Assembly: GCF_019511605.1 (NCBI RefSeq)
Contig: NZ_JAEUAV010000009.1
Span: forward strand, 163,325 to 227,324
DNA: 64,000 nucleotides
Source of the DNA: Paraburkholderia phenoliruptrix
GTDB taxonomy: Bacteria; Pseudomonadota; Gammaproteobacteria; Burkholderiales; Burkholderiaceae
Direction of reading: 5' to 3'
The notes beneath the pieces were generated by a model. That model saw nothing but the letters and a program-made list of their open reading frames with translations, was not told the DNA's origin and made no database searches. Of the stretch, positions 18,066 to 27,666 are shown one piece after another. A program made the position numbers and the translations under genes. How positions within the stretch are numbered: position 1 is the first letter of the stretch; each line of letters begins with the position of its first letter.

Positions 18066-18091
18066 CGAACCGCCGCCGCGCCCCTACCGCA

Positions 18092-19474
18092 TCAGATCGC
18101 CCAGCCGCCCAGGTAAAAACCGACCAGCACGATTGCAATCACCACCGTGCCCACGTTCAGCTTGCGGTATTCGCCGCTCACCACGCGGCCGATCACGAGC
18201 GTCGCGAAGCCCAGCATGATGCCGGTCACGATATTCGCCGTGAGCACGATGAAGACCGCGCACATGAGACCCGACATCGCGTCGACCATATCGTCCATAT
18301 GCAGCTTGCTGACGTTGGAGAGCATCAGCAGGCCCACGTACATCAGCGCGGGCGCCGTCGCGTACGAAGGCACGAGTCCCGCGAGCGGCGAGAAGAACAT
18401 CACGCCGAGAAACAGCAGGCCGACCACGGCCGCGGCCATGCCGGTCTTCGCGCCGGCCGCCACGCCGACGGTCGATTCGATGTACGCGGCAGCCGGCGCG
18501 CCGCCGAGCAGCCCCGAAAAAATCGAGCTGACCGAATCCGCCGTCAGCGCCCGCCCGCCGTTGATGATGCGGCCGTTCGCGTCGAGCTGTCCCGCCTGGC
18601 CGGCCACCGCGCGGATCGTGCCGGTGGCGTCGAACACGGCCGTCATCACGAGTGCGAGTACGCTCGGCAGCACCGCCATCGAGAGCGCGCCCTTGAGGTC
18701 CATCGCGCCGATCAGCGACTCGTGCCCCGGCGCGCTCAGCGACGGCACCGCGAACACGCCATGAAACGACACGGCCGGATCGACCAGCAGCGCAAGCGCC
18801 GAAATCGCGACGATCACGATCAGAATCGAGCCCGGCACGCGCCGGCGCACCAGGCCGAAAATCGCCGCGAGTCCAGCCACCGACATGAGCGCGGGCAACG
18901 CCGTGATATGCCCGAGCGCGACCGGCAGACCGGCGCCCGGATTCCGGACGACGAGACCCACGTCGTTGGCGGCGATCAGCAGCAGGAAAAGACCAATGCC
19001 GATGCCCGTGCCGTGCGCGATGCCCGAGGGCAGATTGCGCAGAATCCACGAACGCACGCCCGTCACCGAAATCGCGGTGAACACCACGCCCATCAGGAAT
19101 ACGGCGCCGAGCGCCACCGTCGGATGCAAGCCCTTGCCGAGCACGAGACCGAACGCAGTGAAAGCGGTCAGCGAAATGGCGCAGCCAATCGCGATAGGCA
19201 GGCGCGCCCACACGCCCATCAGCAGAGAGCCGAACGCTGTCGTCAGGCACACGGCGACGAACACTGCGCTCGTGTCGAAGCCCGCCTTGCCGAACATGCC
19301 TGGCACGACGAACACGGAATAGACCATCGCGAGAAAAGTGGTGATGCCCGCGACGATCTCCTGGCGCTGCGAGCTGCCGCGCGCGGTAATCTCGAAGTAG
19401 CGGTCGAGCAGCCCCCTCGTGTCTAACGACTCGGCGCCGGCTTCGGAAAGCGGCTGGGCGTGGGGTTCCATCAT
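18092..19474 (-). CDS. NCS2-family purine (adenine/guanine/hypoxanthine) permease
   Basis: This inner-membrane transporter of about 460 residues has the 12-14 helices and segments of the AzgA-like branch of the NCS2 family: [54 protein letters not shown] and [23 protein letters not shown] (given in shorter pieces in the protein). The branch takes up purine bases with protons; which base cannot be read from sequence. The start ATG 19474 (MMEPHAQ) has a perfect AAAGGAGG eight bases upstream; the open frame reaches 19498. It is a single gene unit. Confidence 0.92.
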   Translation of the reverse strand: MMEPHAQPLSEAGAESLDTRGLLDRYFEITARGSSQRQEIVAGITTFLAMVYSVFVVPGMFGKAGFDTSAVFVAVCLTTAFGSLLMGVWARLPIAIGCAISLTAFTAFGLVLGKGLHPTVALGAVFLMGVVFTAISVTGVRSWILRNLPSGIAHGTGIGIGLFLLLIAANDVGLVVRNPGAGLPVALGHITALPALMSVAGLAAIFGLVRRRVPGSILIVIVAISALALLVDPAVSFHGVFAVPSLSAPGHESLIGAMDLKGALSMAVLPSVLALVMTAVFDATGTIRAVAGQAGQLDANGRIINGGRALTADSVSSIFSGLLGGAPAAAYIESTVGVAAGAKTGMAAAVVGLLFLGVMFFSPLAGLVPSYATAPALMYVGLLMLSNVSKLHMDDMVDAMSGLMCAVFIVLTANIVTGIMLGFATLVIGRVVSGEYRKLNVGTVVIAIVLVGFYLGGWAI

Positions 19475-20035
19475 GATGAGTGCCTCCTTTATCAGCATGC
19501 TGAAACGGCCGTCATCGTGGCCGTCATCAGGTTCGTCTCTTTGCGTTGATTAATGTCGCGCGGGGTGGCGCGCTTTTGGTCGCTTTCGGTCCGCTTTTGG
19601 TCCGCTTTTTTTGGTCCGCTTTCTGCCCGCGTCTAAACCGCAAAACCGCTTTGGAATCGCTTCCCGGCGGCTTTGTGTTTTTTTGTGTCATGTTTTTGTG
19701 TCTCGAAATGTAGGCCACCGTGGATATATCTCCCATCGCATGAATGGCATGCCGGGCATGTCGCGACGCTTATATCGTTCAGACGACGGCACCGCGCGCC
19801 CACGATCCACGCGTTTACACCTACGGTTTATGACCGGCGGCCGGCGTCATATGAAAGCAATTTGAGAGCCTCGGAGCCGGGCTGCGATATCCGCCGCGCG
19901 GCACGAACCGTGCTTGCCGCCTCGCGCTCAAACGGCCCTCAAAACGGGACCACCCGGCGTCGCGGGTTAAACTCTTGGCCGTACTGTTCACCCGCGGCCC
20001 TTTACGGGCCGCCCCGGTCCATGGAGTTTCTCCCG
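19475..20035. repeat. Divergent gap with T-rich 11-bp repeat (19571-19627)
   Basis: The 561-base divergent control region lies between the permease and the PRC-barrel lipoprotein. From 19571 to 19627 it holds about five copies of a unit like GCTTTTGGTCC (period about 11, one copy lengthened by extra T). It ends in GCTTTCTGCC, echoing the repeat at 17065-17116. The rest is AT-richer around 19650-19760 with no credible gene. Just before the lipoprotein start, GCGGCCC (19994-20000) and GGGCCGC (20006-20012) form a perfect seven-base hairpin. Confidence 0.6.
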
Positions 20036-21043
20036 ATGAGTGGCGGCTTTTCGCTTCCTGCCTGGCGCCAAACCCTTCTCGCCGCATTCGCGCTGCTGGC
20101 GCTTCTCGCGCTGTCCGGCTGCAGCAGCCTGTTGTGGGGCACGCGCCAGGCGCCGATTGTCGAAGCCACGGTAATGCCGGTCGAAGCCGCGAGCGCGCCG
20201 GTGGCCGCGTCGGCGCCCGAGCCCGTCGAGACCGAAGCCGCCGAGCCCGAGCAGCCGAAAAAACCGAAGAAGCCGGTCGTCAAGCCGCACAAGGTCGAAC
20301 CGCCGCCGCCCGTGGTCGCGCCGCCGCCTCCTCCGCCGCCGCCCCCGCCGCTGATTTTCGTGCGCACGATCGAGCGCAGCTACGCCCGCACGCTGCTCGA
20401 CAGCGAGGTGCAGAAGCCGGATGGCAAGGTCGTCGGACGGGCGGTCGACATGATCGCGGATGCGAGCGGCAAGCCGCGTGAAGTCGTGGTCAATCTGCAA
20501 GGCTTCCTGGGCGTGGGCGACCGCAAGGTCAATTTCGCGTGGAATGCATTCCGCTTCACGCCGACCGCGAAGAGCGCGCCGATCACGCTGAACCCGTCGG
20601 CTGCGCCGGTGAGTCCGGCAAAGTCGAACACGGCGATGCAGGTCCCGCTGATCGACGCAACCGTCGAGCGCTCGAACGGCGCGAAGGTGGGCCGCGTGAT
20701 CGACGTGCTGATCGACGCGAGCGCGCAGCCGCAGGCAGTCGTGCTCGACGTCAACGGGATAGTGAGCACGGAGCGGCGCACGATTGCGGCCAACTGGTCG
20801 GCGCTGCGCTTCGTCGCGAAAGACAAGGAACTGCACCCGCAACTCGACTTGAGCGACGCGCAGATCAACGCCGCGCCGCCGTATGCGGCCGACAAACCTG
20901 TCCGCGCCGTCTCGCCGGCCCCGCCCGCCGCGTCCGCGGCCGCTGCCGCCACGGCGCCCGGCGCGTCGAGCGGTTCCGCAGCGGCGGCCTCTACTTCCGC
21001 GGCGGGTTCCGCAGTGGGTTCAAGCGCACGGGCGGTCCGATGA
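20036..21043 (+). CDS. PRC-barrel domain lipoprotein with proline-rich linker
   Basis: This envelope protein of about 335 residues has an N-terminal signal with lipobox LALSGC (Cys 29), so it is likely membrane-anchored through lipid. Next comes a Lys/Pro/Glu linker ending in an unbroken run of ten prolines, then two PRC-barrel-like domains (VRTIERSYARTLLDSEVQKPDG..., given in part, and VPLIDATVERSNGAKVGRV), and an Ala/Ser-rich tail. Start: ATG 20036 with GGAG at 20023-20026; an in-frame ATG at 20021 is the alternative. Role unknown. The ATGA overlap with the next gene implies co-expression with the MFS transporter. Confidence 0.78.
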   Translation: MSGGFSLPAWRQTLLAAFALLALLALSGCSSLLWGTRQAPIVEATVMPVEAASAPVAASAPEPVETEAAEPEQPKKPKKPVVKPHKVEPPPPVVAPPPPPPPPPPLIFVRTIERSYARTLLDSEVQKPDGKVVGRAVDMIADASGKPREVVVNLQGFLGVGDRKVNFAWNAFRFTPTAKSAPITLNPSAAPVSPAKSNTAMQVPLIDATVERSNGAKVGRVIDVLIDASAQPQAVVLDVNGIVSTERRTIAANWSALRFVAKDKELHPQLDLSDAQINAAPPYAADKPVRAVSPAPPAASAAAAATAPGASSGSAAAASTSAAGSAVGSSARAVR

Positions 21044-22296
21044 CAGGCCGCACTCTGGTTACAGCGCGGAGCCTGCGCGCGCTCGACTGGCTCAATTTCT
21101 TCGTCGCCAACGTGCAAACGGGCTTCGGTCCGTTCATCGCGTCGTATCTGGCCTCGCACAAGTGGACCCAGGGCGAGATCGGCCTCGCGCTCTCGGTGGG
21201 CACGATCAGCGCGATGGTGAGCCAGGTGCCCGGCGGCGCCGCCGTCGACGCATTGCGCAACAAGAAAGGCGCGGCTGCGTGGGCGATCATCGCGATCATC
21301 CTGAGCGCCGTGCTGCTCGCCGCGAGTCCTACGGTGCTGCCGGTGTTCGCCGCCGAGGTCTTCCACGGCTTCGCCAGTTGCATGCTGACGCCGGCGCTCG
21401 CCGCGATTTCGTTTGCACTCGTCGGGCGCGCCAATCTCGGCGACCGGCTCGGGCGTAACGCGCGCTGGGCGTCGATAGGCAGCGCGGTCGCAGCCGGGCT
21501 GATGGGCGTGTTCGGCGAATACTATTCGCCGCGCGCGGTGTTCTGGTTAACCGCGGGGCTTGCCGTGCCGGCGCTGATCGCCCTCTCGATGATCCAGCGC
21601 ACCGACACGATCCAGTTGCCGACAGCCGCGCCGACGCCTGCGCAGACCGAGCGGCGCGAGAGCCTGCGCGATTTGCTGCGCGACAAGCGGATGCTGCTGT
21701 TCGCCGCCTGCATCGTGCTGTTCCATCTGTCCAATGCGGCGATGCTCAATCTCGCCGCGGGCGAAGTGACCGCCAGCATGGGCGATAACGTGCAGCTCGT
21801 GATCGCGGCGTGCATCATCGTGCCGCAAGCGATCGTCGCGATGATGTCGCCGTGGGTCGGCCGTTCCGCCGAGCGTTGGGGACGCCGGCCGATCCTGCTG
21901 CTCGGCTTTTCGGCGCTGCCGGTGCGGGCACTGCTGTTCGCCGGAATCAGCAGCCCTTATCTGCTCGTGCCGGTGCAGGTACTCGACGGACTGAGCGCGG
22001 CTGTGTTCGGCGTGATGCTGCCGCTGATTGCCGCCGACGTGGCCGGCGGCAAGGGACGCTACAACCTGTGCATTGGCCTGTTCGGACTGGCGGCGGGCAT
22101 CGGCGCTACGTTGAGCACCACGTTGGCGGGTTTCATCGCCGATCATTTCGGCAATGCGGTGGCCTTCTTCGGGCTCGCCGCGGCCGGGGCGCTGGCCGTT
22201 CTGCTGGTGTGGGCGGCCATGCCCGAAACGCGCGACGCCGCCGCCGCGGAGAACGGCGAGCCGGTTGCCGGTGAAGGCGGCTCGGCGGTCAGATAA
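21040..22296 (+). CDS. MFS transporter
   Basis: This inner-membrane major facilitator of about 418 residues has 12 predicted helices. The first helix pair begins LDWLNFFVANVQTGFGPFIASYL, a loop 2-3 motif follows (GGAAVDALRNKKG), and the second half carries the equivalent GRSAERWGRRP. Start ATG 21040 overlaps the lipoprotein stop (ATGA), so translation is probably coupled. It resembles drug or metabolite exporters of the DHA1 type. Substrate unknown. The stop at 22296 is followed by a short repeat-rich gap (22310-22365, unit like AGCGCAAGA). Confidence 0.88.
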   Translation: MTGRTLVTARSLRALDWLNFFVANVQTGFGPFIASYLASHKWTQGEIGLALSVGTISAMVSQVPGGAAVDALRNKKGAAAWAIIAIILSAVLLAASPTVLPVFAAEVFHGFASCMLTPALAAISFALVGRANLGDRLGRNARWASIGSAVAAGLMGVFGEYYSPRAVFWLTAGLAVPALIALSMIQRTDTIQLPTAAPTPAQTERRESLRDLLRDKRMLLFAACIVLFHLSNAAMLNLAAGEVTASMGDNVQLVIAACIIVPQAIVAMMSPWVGRSAERWGRRPILLLGFSALPVRALLFAGISSPYLLVPVQVLDGLSAAVFGVMLPLIAADVAGGKGRYNLCIGLFGLAAGIGATLSTTLAGFIADHFGNAVAFFGLAAAGALAVLLVWAAMPETRDAAAAENGEPVAGEGGSAVR

Positions 22297-22399
22297 AAGC
22301 TAATGCGGCGCGTGAAAAGCGCCAGAAGCGCGCGAAGAGCAAAAAGCGCAAGAAGCGCCTGCATCGCCGCCGGCCACGCAGGCGCGGTCGCAGGCGCAG

Positions 22400-23293
22400 C
22401 TAGTCGAGAAATTCGGCTGCGCGCTTGCGCAATACCGCGCTGAAGTCGTCGAGCCAGCCAATCGACAAACGCCAGCTCTGCCAGTAGAGATCCACGTCGA
22501 TATGCTTGCCCGGCGCCATCTGCACGAGTTCGCCGCTCGTCAGATGCGACGCGATCATGCGCTCCGGACACATACCCCAGCCGAGCCCCGTCACGCAGGC
22601 ACGCAGGAATCCGGCGACGTGCGGTATCCAGTGCAACGGCGGATTCACGTCCGCCCGCGTGACCCGCCGCATGAAGCGCTTTTGCAACTGATCCTTCGGA
22701 TTGAAATCCACGCACGGCGCGCGGCGCAAACTGTCGCGCCCGACGCCGTCCGCGAAATGGCGCTCGAGAAATGCCGGCGAGCAGACCGCGAGATAACGCA
22801 TGCGTCCCAGCCGCGTGGAGCGGCAGCCTTGCACCGGCTCGGCCTGAGTGGTCACCGCGCCTTGCACGCTGCCGTCGCGAATCCGCTGCGCGGTGTGATC
22901 CTGGTCGTCGATCACGAGGTCAAGCAGCATCTGGCGCTCCGCGCAAAACGGCGCAACGGCGTCGATAAACCAGGTGCCCACGCTGTCGTCGTTGACCGCG
23001 ACGCGCAGCGCGGGCCAGCTTTCGACGAGACCGCCCGGCAGCGCGGGCACGCGGCCCGTCAATTCCGCTTCGAGCATTTGCACGCGTTCAGTATGACGGC
23101 ACAGCAACGCGCCCGAAGTGGTCGCGACGCACGGCTGGCCGCGCTTGACGAGCACGCTGCCCACACGCTCCTCGAGCAGCTTGACGCGCTGCGAGACCGC
23201 CGAGGGCGTCACGTTCAGTTCGCTCGCGGCACGGTCGAACGAACCGTGGCGCACCACTGCGGCGAGTGCGTCGAGCAACGCATAATCGAGCAT
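22400..23293 (-). CDS. argP: LysR-type regulator of the ArgP/LysG group
   Basis: The 297-residue regulator is of the ArgP (IciA)/LysG type that activates arginine/lysine exporter genes in response to basic amino acids. Marks are LDYALLDALAAVVRHGSFDRAA, LNVTPSAVSQRVKLLEERVG, the MLRYLAVCSP-like RMRYLAVCSPAF and the W-rich C-terminus LYWQSWRLSIGWLDDFS. ATG 23293 opens it. It is divergent from the LysE/ArgO-type exporter at 23391, the classic arrangement, which supports the assignment. Confidence 0.9.
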   Translation of the reverse strand: MLDYALLDALAAVVRHGSFDRAASELNVTPSAVSQRVKLLEERVGSVLVKRGQPCVATTSGALLCRHTERVQMLEAELTGRVPALPGGLVESWPALRVAVNDDSVGTWFIDAVAPFCAERQMLLDLVIDDQDHTAQRIRDGSVQGAVTTQAEPVQGCRSTRLGRMRYLAVCSPAFLERHFADGVGRDSLRRAPCVDFNPKDQLQKRFMRRVTRADVNPPLHWIPHVAGFLRACVTGLGWGMCPERMIASHLTSGELVQMAPGKHIDVDLYWQSWRLSIGWLDDFSAVLRKRAAEFLD

Positions 23294-23390
23294 TAGCGTT
23301 CCTTAATTGGAATTAGGTAAATTAGCTTCTCTTACTGCTTCCCGATCCGCAGACTAGCGGGGTTGGCTCCTTCCGTCTACTGGATCGACT
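23294..23390. promoter_or_regulatory. Divergent argP-lysE control region
   Basis: This 97-base region is notably AT-rich at 23303-23335 (TTAATTGGAATTAGG then TAAATTAGC). It has the interrupted AATT/TTA dyads expected of a LysR T-N11-A binding site overlapping two back-to-back promoters. The exact ArgP site is inferred. Confidence 0.5.
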
Positions 23391-24011
23391 ATGAACTGGC
23401 TGTCTTTTTCACACGGCGCGGCGTTATGCGCGTCGCTGATCGTCACCATCGGCGCGCAAAACGCGTTCGTGCTCAGGCAAGGCATCATGCGCTCGCACGT
23501 CGGCAAGATCGTCGCGCTGTGCGCGCTGTCGGACTGCATTCTGATCAGCGCAGGCGTCGGCGGCGCGTCCGTGCTAATGGAGCGCTATCCGGTTTTTGTG
23601 CACGTCATGCTGTATGTGGGGCTCGCTTACCTCGCATGGTTCGGCATCAACGCGCTGCGTCGCGCGGTACGCCCCGGCCACGCGGTGATGGACGCCGACA
23701 ACGGCTCCGCCGCGCCGCCCGCACAACGCGCGATGCCGATCGTGCTCATGACGCTCGCCTTCACCTGGCTGAATCCGCATGTTTATCTGGACACCTTCCT
23801 GCTGGTCGGTACGGCCGGTGCGCGCGAACCGGAAGGCGCACGCGTCGCGTTCGCAGTGGGCGCGATGGCCGTGAGCTGCGTGTGGTTTATCGGGCTGGGT
23901 TACGGTGCGCGCGCACTGGCGCCGCTGTTTCGCCGCGCGAATGCGTGGCGCGTGCTGGACGGCGCAATCGGCAGCATGGTGTTGTTGCTGGCGGTGACGC
24001 AGTTGCGCTAG
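23391..24011 (+). CDS. LysE/ArgO-type amino acid exporter
   Basis: This 206-residue inner-membrane protein of the LysE family exports basic amino acids (arginine/lysine) and toxic analogues in characterised relatives. Family motifs are GAALCASLIVTIGAQNAFVLRQG, the ALSDCILISAGVGG helix and TWLNPHVYLDTFLLVG. About six helices. ATG 23391 opens it. Divergent from the ArgP-like regulator. ArgO or LysE cannot be distinguished here. Confidence 0.93.
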   Translation: MNWLSFSHGAALCASLIVTIGAQNAFVLRQGIMRSHVGKIVALCALSDCILISAGVGGASVLMERYPVFVHVMLYVGLAYLAWFGINALRRAVRPGHAVMDADNGSAAPPAQRAMPIVLMTLAFTWLNPHVYLDTFLLVGTAGAREPEGARVAFAVGAMAVSCVWFIGLGYGARALAPLFRRANAWRVLDGAIGSMVLLLAVTQLR

Positions 24012-24041
24012 GCGCAAGCATTGCGCAACGCCTCCGGCGCA

Positions 24042-25007
24042 CTAGCTTCGCGGCCCTTCGAGAGCGAGCAGTTCTTGCACGAGTTGCGCCGACACATAAT
24101 GCGGGCCATCGAACAGATAAACCCGATGGCCGCGATACGCGCGCAGTTGCGGCGCAAGCTCCGCTGCGCTCGCCGAGCCAAAGGCGCCGCCCACGGCGGG
24201 ACGAAACGCCTCGGCGATGATCCGCACGCGGCTTGCCCCCAGCCGTGCTGCCAAAGCGTCCGCGTACTCGCGCGCGGCGGCCGGGCCGCGCGTGTAGAGG
24301 CCGCAGCCGTCCTGGAAAAACACGCCGACGTCGCGCGGCAACCAGCCGTTGAGCCACGCGGCAAGCGCCTTGCCGCCAATGTTCGAATTGTCGTAGACGC
24401 TGATCCACAAAGGCCGCGGCAAACCACCAAGCAAGGGCCCGAGCGCCGCGGCGTCTTTCCATGTCGGGTCGACTTCGACGGGAAAGTAATAGCCCGCGAC
24501 GTGAACCGGCGGCCGCATGTCGGCGAGCCTGCGTGACTGCTCGATCAGTTGAGCCGCATGGGCGCGCGCCGAGGTCTCGTCGAAACGGCCCGCGAGGCCG
24601 ACGATCACATTGCGCGCCCACGGCTCGTTGGCAATGCGGGTCCAGTCGGGCAAGCGGCGAGCGGTTTTCAGGGCATTCGCCGCTGCGGCAGCGGAGCCCG
24701 ACGAGCCCGCCCCCTCCAGCCCCGGCAGATAAGCCGTGTCGTCCACGGCGGTCCACTGCACCAGCAGATCGCTCACGCCGAGACGCTGCCAGTCGCCGCG
24801 TGGATCGAGATGATCGGCGTCCGGCTGCCATACCACGCCTTGCGCGAGGCCGTCTGCGTCGCCGGAACGGTTCGTTGCGCAGCCGCCGAGCAACGCGCTC
24901 AACGCCCCTGCGGCCAGCAGCGCGCGACGGCGCCGCGAGCGTGGACCCGCGAGCGCCGCGCGGCGGTCTCGCGAATCGCATTTCCCCTTGCCGTCAGCCT
25001 TCGACAT
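24042..25007 (-). CDS. DUF4434-like (YbcH-type) lipoprotein of the exopolysaccharide operon
   Basis: The 321-residue exported protein starts MSKADGKG at ATG 25007 (ribosome site GAGGTGG). A basic region RSRRRRALLAAGALSALLGGC ends in a lipobox Cys, suggesting a lipoprotein. The body looks like a TIM-barrel, glycoside-hydrolase-like DUF4434 fold: WQRLGVSDLLVQWTAVDD, VIVGLAGRFDE, PLWISVYDNSNIGG, DVGVFFQDGCGLYTRG and VYLFDGPHYVS. In E. coli, as I recall, the gene beside nfrAB (ybcH) is of this family, which fits its place 49 bases after nfrA. It may trim or modify the polymer; catalytic residues are not proven. Confidence 0.72.
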   Translation of the reverse strand: MSKADGKGKCDSRDRRAALAGPRSRRRRALLAAGALSALLGGCATNRSGDADGLAQGVVWQPDADHLDPRGDWQRLGVSDLLVQWTAVDDTAYLPGLEGAGSSGSAAAAANALKTARRLPDWTRIANEPWARNVIVGLAGRFDETSARAHAAQLIEQSRRLADMRPPVHVAGYYFPVEVDPTWKDAAALGPLLGGLPRPLWISVYDNSNIGGKALAAWLNGWLPRDVGVFFQDGCGLYTRGPAAAREYADALAARLGASRVRIIAEAFRPAVGGAFGSASAAELAPQLRAYRGHRVYLFDGPHYVSAQLVQELLALEGPRS

Positions 25008-25056
25008 ACCACCTCGCTGCGTCGAAACAGAGACTCGCCAACAAATACCCGCCGCG

Positions 25057-27666
25057 TCAATACGCAAACACCGCGCCGAAGAACACACCACGCGCACGCT
25101 CGTCGCCGCTGATTTTCAACCGGTACTGCACCGACAGATCGACATACGAGCGCGGCGCATCGTATTGGCTGTCGCGGAACCAGTAGCGCGTCGAGATGCC
25201 GGCGCCCGCGCCCAGCGGAATGCTGTGATTGATGCTCGAATCGTAATCCGCACCCAGCACCAGATACGGGAATACGGTCCACTTCGGACTATAGCTGTCC
25301 ATGCGGAACGTGCGGCCCATCTGCACGTTGGTGGTCGCATAAACGGAACCCGTGTTCAGATACGTGCCCGTTTCCGCGTAGATGCGCGTGGTCCACCACG
25401 CGGGCACGTCCACACGACGCTCGGTGCCGAAGCCGCCCGAATACGCGAGCCGCGCGAGCCAGTCGGGATTGACGCGCGAGCCGATCGGAATGATGCGCTC
25501 GAATGCGACGATCGCGTCGATCTGCGTGAACGGTTTGGCGCGCGCGCCGAGCGTCGCCTGCAACGTATCGACGCCGGTGGCGCCGCCGTTCTTCACGCCG
25601 AAGCTTTCGTAGCCGCGTGCATAGACTTCGAACATGCGCTCGCCGAGACTGCCGAACGGCCGCCAGTAGGCTTCCACACCGCTTTGCCAGTTGTTCGACG
25701 TGCCCGGCGTGGGCGACGACGCGTACCCTGGCTGCATGCCCGCACCGCGATAATTGAGCGATGCATTGAAGCCCCAGTTGCGCGTCACGTCCGCGTGCGC
25801 GCTGCGCAGATCGTTCAGTTGCGTGGGCGTCGATTCCGTGGGCGCAGCGACGCCTCGCGCGTCGGACGACGGCGCGGTACTCGCGTCGATGGCCCGCTCG
25901 AAGTACTGCGCGGCCTCGCGATTGCGATGCGCGTGCATCGCCGCATAGCCGGCATCCGCGGCCGCGCCCGGCGGCAGTGCGCCGGCCTTGTCGGCGAGGC
26001 TGAAGCGCTCGGAGGCCACGCGCGCGTTGCCGGCGCGTTGCGCGATGTACGCTGCGGTGGTGTCCGGCAGCGCGTCGAGCATGCCCGTAGCGACCATCTG
26101 GCGCGCCTCGTCGTCTGCCTCGCGCGGGTTGCCCGCGGCTACCAATGCGTCGATCAGCTGCACGCGATGTTGCGGATCATCCGGCGCGGCTTGCACCGCC
26201 GCGCGCGCTTCGCGCAGCGCAGCGGTCCTGTCGTTCGCCGCGGACGCTTTCTGCGCAGCGCGTGCCGCAGCAAATCCCGGATCGGCTGGATGGACATAGC
26301 AACTCGAGCCATACTCGTCGAGTAGACACTCGATGATCGGCCGGCGCAACGGATCGAGCGACGCCGCCACCGGATGCGCCAACGCAGCCCGCGCCCGCGC
26401 GCGGCGCAGCGCAATCGCCGCATCCGTATCGTCGCGCTCGGCTTGCAACGGCGCGAGCAGATCCAGCGCGCGCTGCGGCTCGCCGGCCGCAATCCACACA
26501 TCGGCAATGATGATGCGCGCGACCCGCTGGTCTCGCGCGCTTGCGTGGCTCGCCTTCAACGCGCGCGCGAAGTCCGCATCGGCATCCGAAGCGCGGCCCT
26601 GCGCGGCCAACGCATAGCCGCGCAACGTGAGCGGCATGAGCGACGCGTCGGCGGCGGGCAAATCGGCGATTGCCGCGCTTGCGGCGGCCTGCACGGCGGG
26701 CAGGTCGTTCGCCGCGAAAAGCGCGTCGATCAGCTGCATCCGGTAGCCGAGGCGCTCCGGCGCATACAGCACGGCCTCGCGCGCGAGTGCCGCGGCGCGG
26801 GCCTCGTCGCCCTGCTCGCGCGCTTCATAGGAGGCCGCGGCCGACTTCGGCGCGAGCCGGCTGCCGATGAAACCGCGCCGCAAGCGCAGCTCGTCGTTGT
26901 CACCGAAGCGCTTCACCGCCTCGAGGTCGGCGGCCCATGCACCGGCATCGTCGCCTGCGGCGCTCGCCGCGTCGATCAGCAGCAGATGCAGACGCAACAG
27001 GTCGGGACGCAGCGCGAGCGCGTCGTTGGCATAGCGGATGGTGGCCGCAAAATCCTTCGCCGCATAGGCTTTGTATGCGTGCTGGGCCGCGTCGAGCGCC
27101 GCGCCGCTCAGCGCATTCGGGTCGCCCGCCGGCTGACGGCCGCCGCGTGCAACCGCGCGGGTCGACGCGTTCAGCGCGTCGATCTGCCTGCGCCGTGCGG
27201 TCAACGCCGGATCGGGGCCGAGTTGCGCGATTGCGTCGCCGAGCGAGCGGCTCGCTTCGCCATAGCGGCGCTCAGCAGCGAGCGAGTTGGCGAGCAGCAC
27301 GCGCAGCGACACCACGTCGGGTCGCTGGCGAATCGCTTCGCGAGTTCGCGCGACGGCGCCCGCATAGTCGCCGCGCGCATAGGCGGCGTACGCTTCCTGC
27401 GCGACACGGTAAGCGGCCCCGCTAAGCGGCAGCGCGTTCGGCGCGGCAGCGGCCGGGTTCTGTGCATAGGCATGTGGCGCGAGGCCCAGTGCGCCGGCTA
27501 CTGCCGCAGCGGCAATAGCGCGCAGCACGAACGGAGTTGCACGGCTGCGCTGGCGCGACGCGCGCGCTTCGCGCGTCGCGGTCAACAGTCCCCATGAACG
27601 CGGCACGCGCTGGACCGCGTGCGCCGGCGGCGCGTCTGCGCGCCGCATAAAAATCGAGTCGATCAT
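25057..27666 (-). CDS. nfrA: NfrA-type outer-membrane protein with TPR array (exopolysaccharide export)
   Basis: This outer-membrane partner of NfrB was first known as the phage N4 adsorption protein A. It is about 869 residues: a short cytoplasmic-looking start, an export signal ending GLAPHAYAQN, a long periplasmic run of tetratricopeptide-like helices (for example AYAAYARGDYAGAVARTREAI and AYKAYAAKDFAATIRYANDAL), and an NfrA-type C-terminal domain. The last 250 residues have alternating aromatic strands and end in Tyr (GVFFGAVFAY), as for a beta-barrel. The arrangement parallels BcsC/PgaA exporters. The start ATG 27666 overlaps the nfrB stop (ATGA); ATG 27648 is an alternative. The open frame extends far upstream inside nfrB but is not coding there. 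Confidence 0.85.
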   Translation of the reverse strand: MIDSIFMRRADAPPAHAVQRVPRSWGLLTATREARASRQRSRATPFVLRAIAAAAVAGALGLAPHAYAQNPAAAAPNALPLSGAAYRVAQEAYAAYARGDYAGAVARTREAIRQRPDVVSLRVLLANSLAAERRYGEASRSLGDAIAQLGPDPALTARRRQIDALNASTRAVARGGRQPAGDPNALSGAALDAAQHAYKAYAAKDFAATIRYANDALALRPDLLRLHLLLIDAASAAGDDAGAWAADLEAVKRFGDNDELRLRRGFIGSRLAPKSAAASYEAREQGDEARAAALAREAVLYAPERLGYRMQLIDALFAANDLPAVQAAASAAIADLPAADASLMPLTLRGYALAAQGRASDADADFARALKASHASARDQRVARIIIADVWIAAGEPQRALDLLAPLQAERDDTDAAIALRRARARAALAHPVAASLDPLRRPIIECLLDEYGSSCYVHPADPGFAAARAAQKASAANDRTAALREARAAVQAAPDDPQHRVQLIDALVAAGNPREADDEARQMVATGMLDALPDTTAAYIAQRAGNARVASERFSLADKAGALPPGAAADAGYAAMHAHRNREAAQYFERAIDASTAPSSDARGVAAPTESTPTQLNDLRSAHADVTRNWGFNASLNYRGAGMQPGYASSPTPGTSNNWQSGVEAYWRPFGSLGERMFEVYARGYESFGVKNGGATGVDTLQATLGARAKPFTQIDAIVAFERIIPIGSRVNPDWLARLAYSGGFGTERRVDVPAWWTTRIYAETGTYLNTGSVYATTNVQMGRTFRMDSYSPKWTVFPYLVLGADYDSSINHSIPLGAGAGISTRYWFRDSQYDAPRSYVDLSVQYRLKISGDERARGVFFGAVFAY

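Noticed and set aside
26374..27597. 407-residue rightward frame opposite nfrA
   Set aside because: Arg/Cys-rich shadow of the Ala-rich TPR region.
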